Of a stretch of 45,196 bases of DNA, positions 8,273 to 15,763 are shown piece by piece. A model generated the notes under the pieces. That model did no database searches and was not told the origin of the DNA. It worked only from the letters and a program-made list of their open reading frames with translations. The stretch lies in contig USQO01000007.1 of assembly GCA_900556845.1 (NCBI GenBank), positions 1 to 45,196 of the forward strand, written 5' to 3'. The position numbers and the translations under genes are program-made. Each line of letters opens with the position of its first letter. Positions within the stretch are counted from its first letter, which is position 1. The DNA is from an uncultured Bacteroides sp. (lineage in GTDB: Bacteria > Bacteroidota > Bacteroidia > Bacteroidales > Bacteroidaceae).

Positions 8273-8731
8273 ATGAAAAAGAAAGACCATACAGACAGCC
8301 GGCAAATGAATCTTTTTGCAGAAACAGACTGGGAACAGCCTGCGCAAACGTATATTCCGCAGCCCATTATAACGGAATACGACCATCGTGAATTATTCCA
8401 TCGGCTGGCACAATCCAAATTCAGAAGTAAATTTCGGCTTACGAGCAGCGACATTGCTTATATTCATGAAAAAGGACTTCCGGTTATCCGCCAGCATGCG
8501 ACAGATTTTATAGCCAGGCGCCTGGCACCGGCCGTTATTCCCAGCGACGGAAAACAGACTCCCATGAGAGGGCATCCGGTCTTTCTTGCACAGCATGCCA
8601 CCGGATGTTGCTGCAGGGGATGTTTCAGTAAATGGCATCATATACCTGCCGGAAGACAACTCACTGAGGCAGAGCAGCAATATGCAGTGAGTGTACTGAT
8701 GGAGTGGATAGAACGGCAGCTCAAAAAGTAA
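8273..8731 (+). CDS. DUF4186 domain protein
   Basis: Conserved protein of unknown function, about 152 residues from the ATG at 8273. An in-frame ATG at 8306 (MNLFAETDWEQ) is an alternative start. The conserved domain spans from RLAQSKFRSKFRL to the end and carries IHEKGLPVIRQHATDFIARRL, RGHPVFLAQHATGCCCRGC and SKWHHIPAGR. The cluster of four Cys plus two His (GCCCRGC...WHHIP) looks like a metal site; this is inference, since no biochemical role is known to me. The promoter -7 element ends eight bases before 8273, so a start at 8273 would be leaderless or nearly so. The FKBP gene follows on the same strand 51 bases later. Confidence 0.85.
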   Translation: MKKKDHTDSRQMNLFAETDWEQPAQTYIPQPIITEYDHRELFHRLAQSKFRSKFRLTSSDIAYIHEKGLPVIRQHATDFIARRLAPAVIPSDGKQTPMRGHPVFLAQHATGCCCRGCFSKWHHIPAGRQLTEAEQQYAVSVLMEWIERQLKK

Positions 8732-8782
8732 TAGCCGACAGTAAATCAATGAATATTATTAACACCAAAATCATAAAGACGA

Positions 8783-9181
8783 ATGGGAAAGAAAGAATAC
8801 ATGCAAGCCAATAAGGACTGGCTGGCAGCTAAAGCAACAGAAGAGGGCGTAAAACCACTGCCTAAAGGTATCTACTACAAAGTATTGGCTACCGGCAAGA
8901 ACGATGGTGTTCATCCGAATCCGCGAAGCATCGTAACTGCCCACTATACAGGTTGGACTATCAACGGAAAGAAATTCGACAGCAGCCGAAGCGGTACCCC
9001 TATCGCATTCCGGCTGAGCGACCTGATAGATGGCTGGATCGTTGCCATGCAACAAATGTGTGTGGGCGACAAGTGGGAAGTTTACATACCGGCAGAAATG
9101 GGGTATGGAAAGTTCTCTCAACCTGGAATTCCTGGTGGTTCAACACTTATTTTTGAGATAGAGTTACTGGGTATTGCTTAA
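8783..9181 (+). CDS. FKBP-type peptidyl-prolyl cis-trans isomerase
   Basis: Peptidyl-prolyl isomerase of the FKBP family, 132 residues, single domain. It speeds cis-trans isomerisation of prolyl bonds during protein folding. The conserved core is visible: VTAHYTGWTINGKKFDSSR (about 52-70), PIAFRLSDLIDGWIVAMQQM, GDKWEVYIPAEMGYG, and the terminal PGGSTLIFEIELLGI. There is no signal peptide or lipobox, so it is probably cytoplasmic, unlike many Bacteroidales FKBPs, which are lipoproteins. It follows the DUF4186 gene and may be cotranscribed. A hairpin terminator stands 37 bases past the stop. Confidence 0.95.
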   Translation: MGKKEYMQANKDWLAAKATEEGVKPLPKGIYYKVLATGKNDGVHPNPRSIVTAHYTGWTINGKKFDSSRSGTPIAFRLSDLIDGWIVAMQQMCVGDKWEVYIPAEMGYGKFSQPGIPGGSTLIFEIELLGIA

Positions 9182-9218
9182 AAGCAAACGAAAACTATTC
9201 TAATCTTACAGGCAAAAA

Positions 9219-9242
9219 ATGGGTGCAACTCTTTGCACCCAT
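9219..9242. terminator. Bidirectional terminator
   Basis: Perfect 10-bp stem ATGGGTGCAA / TTGCACCCAT with a 4-base loop, between convergent genes. An A-run at 9214-9219 gives a strong U-tract for the minus-strand operon; the plus-strand side is only AT-rich. Confidence 0.85.
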
Positions 9243-9268
9243 ACTATATTATATATAGTCATCAAGCA

Positions 9269-9835
9269 CTATGCTTCTTTCAGTTTCTTTCCATCGGCAA
9301 ACGCATTACCAACCTTCTCGCCTAACACAAGATAATTGTGATGAATTGGGTCATACGTAATTGGACTCAGACGTGAAGGATCAATCTTTCCATCGGCATC
9401 CAGAATTTCTTCTGCTGCGGACACATTTACGATACGGCCTACCATATAATTGCTTTCCATATCGTATGAAACCAGTTCACACTCCAGCGTCATAGGCAAT
9501 TCTTCGATAAGCGGTGCATTGACAAATTCCGACTTCACCGCATGGAAGCCAGCCTTGGCAAACTTGTCGGGTTCTTTATTACCCGATACGATGCCTACAT
9601 AATCACACGCTTCCACCGTATCAGCAGTAGCCATACTTACCGTAAAAGCCTTTGTAGCCAGAATGTTCTGCGTTGTTTTATGTCCTTCAGCCAGACAGAT
9701 ACCCACCATATTATCGGTGTGAATACCACCCCATGCCGCATTCATGGCATTGGGGTTGCCTACTTCATCATAAGCAGCTACAATAAAAACTGGCATCGGA
9801 TACAGCCAGGTCTTTACTCCAAAATTTTTTCGCAT
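9269..9835 (-). CDS. Flavin reductase-like / flavoredoxin family protein
   Basis: FMN-binding split-barrel protein of the flavin reductase-like family, 188 residues. Such proteins reduce flavins or pass electrons as flavoredoxins. The typical N-terminus is WLYPMPVFIVAAYDEVGNPNAMNAAW; the flavin-phosphate region includes KTTQNILATKAFTVSMATAD, followed by DYVGIVSGNKEPDKFAKAG. It is the last gene of a three-gene operon (TIGR04076-like protein, zinc alcohol dehydrogenase, this protein), 10 bases after the dehydrogenase stop, and ends at the bidirectional terminator. The pairing with an NAD(P)-dependent dehydrogenase suggests an electron-transfer partner; that is inference. The family call is strong. 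Confidence 0.92.
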   Translation of the reverse strand: MRKNFGVKTWLYPMPVFIVAAYDEVGNPNAMNAAWGGIHTDNMVGICLAEGHKTTQNILATKAFTVSMATADTVEACDYVGIVSGNKEPDKFAKAGFHAVKSEFVNAPLIEELPMTLECELVSYDMESNYMVGRIVNVSAAEEILDADGKIDPSRLSPITYDPIHHNYLVLGEKVGNAFADGKKLKEA

Positions 9836-9845
9836 AGCATTATTT

Positions 9846-10946
9846 TTATGGGTTTACTTTTCTTTTTCTCGTTTTTTTAGGTTTCGCAACTTCTTTTCCG
9901 GTAGTAATAGCTACCTTAATCACTCCATCTTCGTGATTTTCAAAAACACGATAGGCTTCTTCTATCTGTTCAAGTGTGAAACGATGCGTAATGAGTGGTG
10001 TGGTATCAATTTTACCCTCTGATATCAAACGAAGGATTTCTGCACAATTACATCCATCCACTCCTCCTGTTTTGAATGTCAAGTTCTTTCCATACATTGC
10101 CGGCAACGGAAGAATCTGCGGTTGCTCGTAAAGAGCCACAATAGTTACAATTGCATTGGCGCGTGCGCACTCCCAAGCCAAACGGAAACTATCCTCAGTT
10201 CCGGCAGCCTCTATTACGACATCAGCACCTCCATGAGCACTGTGCGCCAACACAAAATCCTTTAAATACTCTGGCGTTACAACTAAAACATCAGGATAAT
10301 GTTTTTCAATAAAGCGGATTCTTTCTTCCGACTTTTCACAGACTATGATATTGCGCGGATTTTTTAATTTCGCACAAAGCAGTGTACAAATTCCTGTGGG
10401 CCCTGCGCCAATGATAAGCACAGTATCATCCGGAGTAATTTCCGAAATACGGGCAGCCCAAAAACCAGTAGAAAGCACATCGCCTACAAAAAGAGCCTCC
10501 TCATCCGTTACATTGTCTGGAATACGGTTTAATCCCTGTTCTGCAAACGGAACCAACACATACTCTGCCTGGCCTCCATCTATAGTACACCCTAACGACC
10601 ATCCTCCAATCGGTAATTTACAGTTATTTACATAGCCATGACGGCAAAAAAAACAATCACCACAAAATGTTTCTACATTTACAGTCACCCTGTCACCAGG
10701 TTTTACGGCAGTAACCACAGCACCCACCTCTTCTACCACTCCTACCATCTCATGACCTACAGTTACCCCGGGAACAGCACGCGGTATGCTTCCATTTTTA
10801 ATATGCAAATCACTGGTACAAATACTTCCTAACGTAACACGAACCAAAGCAGAACGAGGATCTTTCAATCGGGGCAACGGTTTTTCTACCAATGAGAAAA
10901 CTCCGGGTTCCATATAGGTATATGCTAACATATTCTCTTTCATCAT
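9846..10946 (-). CDS. Zinc-dependent alcohol dehydrogenase (MDR family)
   Basis: Medium-chain dehydrogenase/reductase, 366 residues, oxidising or reducing an alcohol/carbonyl pair with NAD(P). Catalytic zinc ligands are visible at C43 and in GHE (64-66). The structural-zinc cysteines are C95, C98, C101 and C109 (FCGDCFFCRHGYVNNC). The Rossmann glycine motif is GAGPTG (180-185). The start overlaps the upstream stop by one base (TAATG). An odd feature is a lysine/arginine-rich tail (KPKKTRKRKVNP, residues 355-366) beyond the normal family end. The context with a flavin reductase suggests a redox module, but the substrate cannot be assigned. A sorbitol/threonine dehydrogenase-like specificity is possible. 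Confidence 0.94.
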   Translation of the reverse strand: MMKENMLAYTYMEPGVFSLVEKPLPRLKDPRSALVRVTLGSICTSDLHIKNGSIPRAVPGVTVGHEMVGVVEEVGAVVTAVKPGDRVTVNVETFCGDCFFCRHGYVNNCKLPIGGWSLGCTIDGGQAEYVLVPFAEQGLNRIPDNVTDEEALFVGDVLSTGFWAARISEITPDDTVLIIGAGPTGICTLLCAKLKNPRNIIVCEKSEERIRFIEKHYPDVLVVTPEYLKDFVLAHSAHGGADVVIEAAGTEDSFRLAWECARANAIVTIVALYEQPQILPLPAMYGKNLTFKTGGVDGCNCAEILRLISEGKIDTTPLITHRFTLEQIEEAYRVFENHEDGVIKVAITTGKEVAKPKKTRKRKVNP

Positions 10947-11248
10947 TATTCTATCACTTCTATCAGAAAACTTACAGGACGAAAACCGTCATTACACGAA
11001 ATCATGGCCGAATGCTTATTTTTCATCCAGCCGTCATAAAAATTACTTGCACCGTGAGCCAGTGCCATCACAAAAGGTGACATGCTCTGCCATGCACTTT
11101 CGCACAAGCCATCCGGCTTTTCCCAGCCATTAGCTATAAAAACTTGTCCTTCCTCCATGCCGCATGCATGTTCTATCGGATTTTCATACTTTTCCATTAA
11201 ATCTCTGTAACATGCCTTACGCATTACAGTAATCCTGATTCTTTTCAT
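10946..11248 (-). CDS. TIGR04076-like conserved small protein
   Basis: Small conserved protein of about 100 residues. I start it at MKRIRITVMRKACYRDLMEKY (11248) and not at the in-frame ATG at 11269, because the beta-strand-like opening KRIRITV is the usual beginning of this family. It contains CGMEEGQVFIANGWEKPDGLCESAW and ends PVSFLIEVIE. These features match my recollection of the TIGR04076 family, small Cys-containing proteins of unknown function often found beside oxidoreductases. It heads the operon and its stop overlaps the dehydrogenase start (TAATG). No function can be assigned. Confidence 0.75.
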   Translation of the reverse strand: MKRIRITVMRKACYRDLMEKYENPIEHACGMEEGQVFIANGWEKPDGLCESAWQSMSPFVMALAHGASNFYDGWMKNKHSAMISCNDGFRPVSFLIEVIE

Positions 11249-11299
11249 TATACCTTCGCTATATCTCAATGTATATCACTCTACATACATTTTCCGATT

Positions 11300-11307
11300 C
11301 AAAGTTA
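11300..11307 (-). promoter_or_regulatory. Bacteroidales -7 element for the redox operon
   Basis: Minus strand reads TAACTTTG, matching TAnnTTTG, about 52 bases upstream of the 11248 start. Confidence 0.55.
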
Positions 11308-11346
11308 CAGATAATCTTTTGAATCTTAAAAAAAACGTTTCTTTTC

Positions 11347-12702
11347 TTAATTTTTAATTGGTAATAACCGTTTACGTATCCTCCGGTAATACCACACTCC
11401 TAATCCGTCCGCCAACACCCATCCAATAGGAACAGACCACCAAATACCAGTATAGCCAACAACCGGTAAAGTTGCTAATGCATAAGCTAATATAACACGG
11501 GTACCCAATGAGACAATGGTCAATACAACGGACATAGAAGGCAATGCCACAGCACGATAAAATCCGTAAAGCAGAAAAAGATAGCCTATACCGACATAGA
11601 AACTTCCTTCAATGCGGAGATATTCCACTCCAATCTTTATAATTTCCGTTTCGGAGGACGAAACAAATAAAGTCATCAATTGAGGTGAGAAAATGTATAC
11701 TAAAGCAGAAACAAGCAAAGCAAACCCTGTAGTGAGCCATACTGAGCTTCGGATGCCACACCGGATACGATCGTAACGCCCGGCACCGAAGTTCTGAGCC
11801 ACAAAAGTAGAAAATGCATTTCCAAAGTCCTGAACAGGCATATAGGCAAACGAATCCACTTTCACGGCTGCTGCAAATGCAGCCATTACGGCTGTTCCGA
11901 AACTGTTGACCAGTCCCTGTACCATCAAAATACCGAAGTTCATGACCGACTGCTGTAAACAGGTAAGAAATGAATAAGAAGAAATCCGTTGCATCGACCG
12001 CCTGTCAAATACGCAGTCCGGACCTTTCAGCCGCAACTCCGGAAAATGGATACGGACATACACATAGAGTCCGGCGGCTCCTACGGCTTGGGAAATAACA
12101 GTTGCCAAAGCAGCACCTTCCACTCCCATGTGAAATACCAGTATCAACAGAAGGTCCAGTACGATATTGAGTACAACCGAAACGACTAGAAAAACCAACG
12201 GGACAACTGAGTTGCCTATGGAACGAAGCAAATTTGCATAAAAATTATACATACCGACCGGAATCATCCCCAGAAAAACAATAAACAAATAAGTATATAC
12301 CATCTGTTCTATTTCGAAAGGTGTCTGCAAAAGTCGAATGACCGGTGACAGAAATAGAATTGCACCAATATTCAGCAGTAACGTAACACCACCTACAATC
12401 AGCATTGCGGAAAAGATACTCCGGCGAAAACCACTCCAGTCTCGTGCCCCATACTGCATGGAAAAGACCGCGCTACTCCCCATACTCAAGCCTATAAATA
12501 TAGAAGTTATAAATACGATGAGGGCATACGATGAACCCACAGCCGCCAATGCATCGGCCCCCAATACCCTTCCTACAATCAGTGTATCTGCTATGTTGTA
12601 ACACTGCTGAAGCAAATTACCCAGCATCAGTGGAAATGCAAAGCGCAACATGCTTCCCGTTATGCTGCCTGTCACCAAATCTCCTTTCAACTGATTTTTC
12701 AT
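11347..12702 (-). CDS. MATE family efflux transporter
   Basis: Multidrug and toxic compound extrusion protein, 451 residues with twelve predicted membrane helices, exporting drugs by cation antiport at the inner membrane. I take 12702 as the start (MKNQLKGDLVTGSITGSML). A near-perfect AAGGAGG lies 8 bases upstream, and the -7 element at 12789-12797 makes the longer start at 12801 impossible. Typical MATE segments are ITGSMLRFAFPLMLGNLLQQCYNIADTLIVGR at the N-terminus (residues about 14-45) and the duplicated half with VQDFGNAFSTFVAQNFGAGR. It is divergent from the marR-emr operon and shares its regulatory region, so MarR may control both. Substrate unknown. Confidence 0.95.
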   Translation of the reverse strand: MKNQLKGDLVTGSITGSMLRFAFPLMLGNLLQQCYNIADTLIVGRVLGADALAAVGSSYALIVFITSIFIGLSMGSSAVFSMQYGARDWSGFRRSIFSAMLIVGGVTLLLNIGAILFLSPVIRLLQTPFEIEQMVYTYLFIVFLGMIPVGMYNFYANLLRSIGNSVVPLVFLVVSVVLNIVLDLLLILVFHMGVEGAALATVISQAVGAAGLYVYVRIHFPELRLKGPDCVFDRRSMQRISSYSFLTCLQQSVMNFGILMVQGLVNSFGTAVMAAFAAAVKVDSFAYMPVQDFGNAFSTFVAQNFGAGRYDRIRCGIRSSVWLTTGFALLVSALVYIFSPQLMTLFVSSSETEIIKIGVEYLRIEGSFYVGIGYLFLLYGFYRAVALPSMSVVLTIVSLGTRVILAYALATLPVVGYTGIWWSVPIGWVLADGLGVWYYRRIRKRLLPIKN

Positions 12703-12788
12703 CTCGCTTTCCTCCTTAAAAACCGGGTGCAAAATAAATAAAATAACCTGTGTACCCACATTACCTGAACAAGATTTTTTCCTATCCG

Positions 12789-12797
12789 ACAAACTTA
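12789..12797 (-). promoter_or_regulatory. Bacteroidales -7 element for the MATE gene
   Basis: Minus strand reads TAAGTTTGT, a full match to TAnnTTTGY. It sets the 5' end downstream of the alternative ATG at 12801 and supports the 12702 start. Confidence 0.6.
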
Positions 12798-12819
12798 GCA
12801 TTACAAATTCAGTACGTAA

Positions 12820-12843
12820 AATTAGTCAAACATTTTACTAATT
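12820..12843. promoter_or_regulatory. Candidate MarR operator (inverted repeat)
   Basis: Perfect 7-bp arms AATTAGT (12820-12826) and ACTAATT (12837-12843) with a 10-base spacer. The site covers the presumed -33 region of the marR promoter and lies just upstream of the MATE promoter in the divergent gap. MarR-family repressors commonly autoregulate through such a site; binding here is inferred. Confidence 0.55.
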
Positions 12844-12856
12844 CAACAAAACCTCT

Positions 12857-12865
12857 TACCTTTGC
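12857..12865 (+). promoter_or_regulatory. Bacteroidales -7 element for the marR-emr operon
   Basis: TACCTTTGC matches TAnnTTTGY. It overlaps the upstream ATG at 12862 and so rules out that start in favour of 12895. Confidence 0.65.
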
Positions 12866-12894
12866 AGACGAAACAATATAGAACAAATACGCCC

Positions 12895-13341
12895 ATGAAT
12901 ACAAACGAGAATCTATCGCCCAGGAGCTGCATCCTGCAACTGATTCGGACACGTATGGCGTCCCGACAGGCCATGCAACGGCTTTTGAAGAACAACAATG
13001 CCGGCATTACCTTCGAAATGCTCCAGATAATGAGCTGCCTGTGGTCTGAGCAGGGAATCAGTCAACAGACACTGGCCGAGCGTACTGCCAAAGATAAAGC
13101 CTGTCTTACCAACCTGATGTTGAATCTGGAACGCAAAGGCTATGTATGCCGCAAGGAATGCCCCAACGACCGCCGTAACAAACTGGTATACCTTACCGAA
13201 GAAGGCGAAAAGTTTCACCAGTGGATTGCCCCCATGCTCGAAGAGTATTATCAGGGGCTGGAAGAAAAATTGGGAAAGGAAAAACTGCAACTCACCGAAA
13301 AGCTGTTAAAAGAATTACAAGATGCCATCGAATCGTATTAA
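12895..13341 (+). CDS. MarR-family transcriptional regulator
   Basis: Winged-helix repressor of the MarR family, 148 residues. The start at 12895 is chosen because the promoter -7 element overlaps the earlier ATG. The DNA-binding region is visible: ITFEMLQIMSCLWSEQGISQQTLAERTAKDKACLTNLMLNLERKGYV (about 38-84), followed by the wing CPNDRRNKLVYLTEEGEK, which holds the conserved DxR and LT motifs. Helices at both ends would form the dimer. It is the first gene of the operon with a TolC-type channel, EmrA and EmrB, and divergent from a MATE gene. It very likely represses these exporters and is released by a ligand. The candidate operator is at 12820-12843. Confidence 0.95.
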   Translation: MNTNENLSPRSCILQLIRTRMASRQAMQRLLKNNNAGITFEMLQIMSCLWSEQGISQQTLAERTAKDKACLTNLMLNLERKGYVCRKECPNDRRNKLVYLTEEGEKFHQWIAPMLEEYYQGLEEKLGKEKLQLTEKLLKELQDAIESY

Positions 13342-14641
13342 TCACTTCATTGCATGTTTCGGCATAAGTTTGCTGGCTGTCTGCAGCAGCAAAGCACAAT
13401 CCGACTCGCTACACCTCAGTGTGCAGGCTCTCTTTGATTTGGGGGTAGAAAATAACCTTCCGCTAGCTGCTTCCCGTCTGAAAGAGCAAATGGCTGCCGA
13501 GCGTTTAAGCACAGCCCGTATGGCACTGTATCCGGATATTGAAGTGGGATTGAAAGGAGGCGTACTGGGACAGCCGGTAGTATTCCAAAACGGACTGAGC
13601 AACCCTACACGTCCGGACACCCCCGACTGGCAGCAAAATTATGCCATCGATTTCTCGCAACCGCTTTATCAGGGAGGACGTATCAAATATGCCATCCGAC
13701 AGGCAGATTTAGAAAAAGAAATTGCCAGCCTTCAGACTCATGTCAGTAAAGCCGACCTGAAACTGGTTTTGCTGGAGCAATACCTTAATTTATTCAGTCT
13801 GTACAAGCAGTGCAAGGTACTTAACCGGAACATCGAGGAATCGGAACGCCGATTGAAGGATATCCGGCAAATGAAGGAAGAAGGACTGATTACCAATAAT
13901 GACGTGTTGCGCAGCGAAATGAAGCTTACCAACAACCGCCTTTCACTGACCGAAACGCAGAACAACATTCGTCTGGTATCCCAACGCCTAGATATCCTGT
14001 TGGGGCTGAATGAAAATCTGATAATATTCCCGGATACCACATTGCTGGAACAAGTGTATACCACAAGCGGATACGATACGTATCTCCAACAAGCATTCAG
14101 TGCAGACCCTTCGATGCTGTTGCTCCAGAAGCAGACCGAACTGGCCGAAAACAATGTCCGCCTTATCCGTGCCGAGCAACGACCCAAGCTATCGCTTACA
14201 GCATCCAACACCCTAGCCCGCCCCGTATCGCGTACGCTGGCAGATATGTATAACAACAACTGGAACATCGGGCTCTCACTGAGCTATCCCTTGTCTTCAC
14301 TCTACCGGAACAAACGCCGGATGAACGAGGCCCGTCTGGGTATCTTGCTGAGCCAGAATGCTCAGGAGCAGCAAAAGCAACATATCCAGACTACCGTTCA
14401 AGAGGCGCTACTCAAGCATCAAGAGGCCGTAAGCCGGGTGGAAGCCTTGCAGCTTTCCGTCCGTCAGGCAGAAGAGAACTTCCGCATCATGAACAACCGC
14501 TATCTTAACCAACTGGCCATACTTACCGATTTACTGGATGCAGATAACCTCCGTCTGAATGTCGAGTTACAGCTCACTACAGCACGTACACGTGTGGTTT
14601 ATACATATTATCAATTACAGCGTGCCATTGGTGAACTGTAA
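13322..14641 (+). CDS. TolC-family outer membrane protein
   Basis: Outer-membrane channel for the EmrAB-type pump encoded next, 439 residues. The start at 13322 lies inside marR (20-base overlap) and gives a proper signal peptide, MPSNRINHFIACFGISLLAV ending near CSSKAQS. The mature protein begins LHLSVQALFDLGVENNLPL as in the family. Two long helical repeats are present (about 80-225 and 265-435). QQNYAIDFSQPLYQGGRIKYAIRQADLEKEI is a typical channel segment, as is NIGLSLSYPLSSLYRNK in the second half. Translation coupling to marR is likely. Substrate unknown. Confidence 0.93.
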   Translation: MPSNRINHFIACFGISLLAVCSSKAQSDSLHLSVQALFDLGVENNLPLAASRLKEQMAAERLSTARMALYPDIEVGLKGGVLGQPVVFQNGLSNPTRPDTPDWQQNYAIDFSQPLYQGGRIKYAIRQADLEKEIASLQTHVSKADLKLVLLEQYLNLFSLYKQCKVLNRNIEESERRLKDIRQMKEEGLITNNDVLRSEMKLTNNRLSLTETQNNIRLVSQRLDILLGLNENLIIFPDTTLLEQVYTTSGYDTYLQQAFSADPSMLLLQKQTELAENNVRLIRAEQRPKLSLTASNTLARPVSRTLADMYNNNWNIGLSLSYPLSSLYRNKRRMNEARLGILLSQNAQEQQKQHIQTTVQEALLKHQEAVSRVEALQLSVRQAEENFRIMNNRYLNQLAILTDLLDADNLRLNVELQLTTARTRVVYTYYQLQRAIGEL

Positions 14642-14695
14642 GTGCATTACGATTATTTTTTCATACATATCCTCTAACTAAATTTAAATTGTAAC

Positions 14696-15763
14696 ATGTC
14701 AGCACTTCGTCTAAAATACCAGCGGCTGAAAAAACAAAAACGCCGCAATATTATTCTCAACAGCGTCTGCCTGCTGATAGCTGCTTCCGGACTGATATGG
14801 ACAGGCAACTATTTCTGGCGTTACATCAACTACGAAATCACGAACGATGCCTTTATAGACCAGTACATTGCACCGGTAAATATCCGGGTAGCCGGCTATA
14901 TTCAAGATGTACGCTTTAAGGAGCACCAGTACGTAAAACAGGGAGATACGTTAGTAGTACTCGACAATCACGAGTACTTGATTCGCCAGAAAGAAGCTCA
15001 GGCAGCCCTGCTCGATGCACAAGGTTCGCGCGAAGTTCTGTCTTCGGGTATTCAGACCTCGCATACCCGCATTGCCGAACAGGAGGCCAATTTGGCAGAA
15101 GCAAAAGCCAAACTCTGGCAAACCGAGCAGGATTTCCACCGCTACAAACGTCTGCTTCGGGAAGAATCGGTTCCGCAGCAGCAATACGATGTAGCCAAAG
15201 CCAACTTCGACGCTGCAAAAGCACGATACGATGCCCTACTTCGCCAGAAAGAAGCTGCACACTCACAGTACGACGAAACCAATAAGAAGCAGACCGGTGT
15301 GGAAGCTGGAATCCTACGGGCAGAAGCTGCACTGGACCTGGCCAATCTGAATCTATCATATACAGTTGTCACAGCTCCCTACAGCGGTTACATGGGCAGA
15401 CGGACACTCGAACCGGGACAATACGTAAGTGCCGGTCAGACATTGTCGTACATTGTCCGTCAATCGGGCAAATGGATTACGGCCAATTACCGCGAGACTC
15501 AGATTGCCAATATCTACATCGGTCAGCCGGTACGTATCAAAGTAGACGGCCTTCCCGGAAAGATACTGCACGGACACGTCACAGCCATATCCGAGGCTAC
15601 AGGCTCCAAGTATTCGCTTGTACCCACCGACAACTCTGCCGGAAATTTCGTAAAAGTGCAGCAACGCATTCCCGTACGCATAGACCTAGACAGCATAAGC
15701 GCTGGATATATGGACCAGCTCCGTGCCGGTATGATGGTAGAAACAGAAGCCCTTAAAAGATGA
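14696..15763 (+). CDS. EmrA-type HlyD-family membrane fusion protein
   Basis: Periplasmic adaptor of an MFS tripartite pump, 355 residues. One N-terminal membrane anchor (about 19-40) follows a basic stretch, unlike the lipid-anchored adaptor at 1284. It is followed by a lipoyl half (IAPVNIRVAGYIQDVRFKEHQYVKQGDTLVVLD), a long coiled coil (about 95-215), the second lipoyl half (YTVVTAPYSGYMGRRTLEPGQYV) and a beta barrel with ITANYRETQIANIYIGQPV. This order and the NDAF motif (TNDAFIDQYIAPV) are typical of EmrA. The stop overlaps the next start (ATGA), coupling it to the MFS pump. Confidence 0.94.
   Translation: MSALRLKYQRLKKQKRRNIILNSVCLLIAASGLIWTGNYFWRYINYEITNDAFIDQYIAPVNIRVAGYIQDVRFKEHQYVKQGDTLVVLDNHEYLIRQKEAQAALLDAQGSREVLSSGIQTSHTRIAEQEANLAEAKAKLWQTEQDFHRYKRLLREESVPQQQYDVAKANFDAAKARYDALLRQKEAAHSQYDETNKKQTGVEAGILRAEAALDLANLNLSYTVVTAPYSGYMGRRTLEPGQYVSAGQTLSYIVRQSGKWITANYRETQIANIYIGQPVRIKVDGLPGKILHGHVTAISEATGSKYSLVPTDNSAGNFVKVQQRIPVRIDLDSISAGYMDQLRAGMMVETEALKR

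Noticed and set aside
8087..8454. Two minus-strand open frames (99 and 96 codons) opposite the DUF4186 and hcp starts
   Set aside because: They are shadows of recognisable proteins in the opposite frames and span the hcp promoter.
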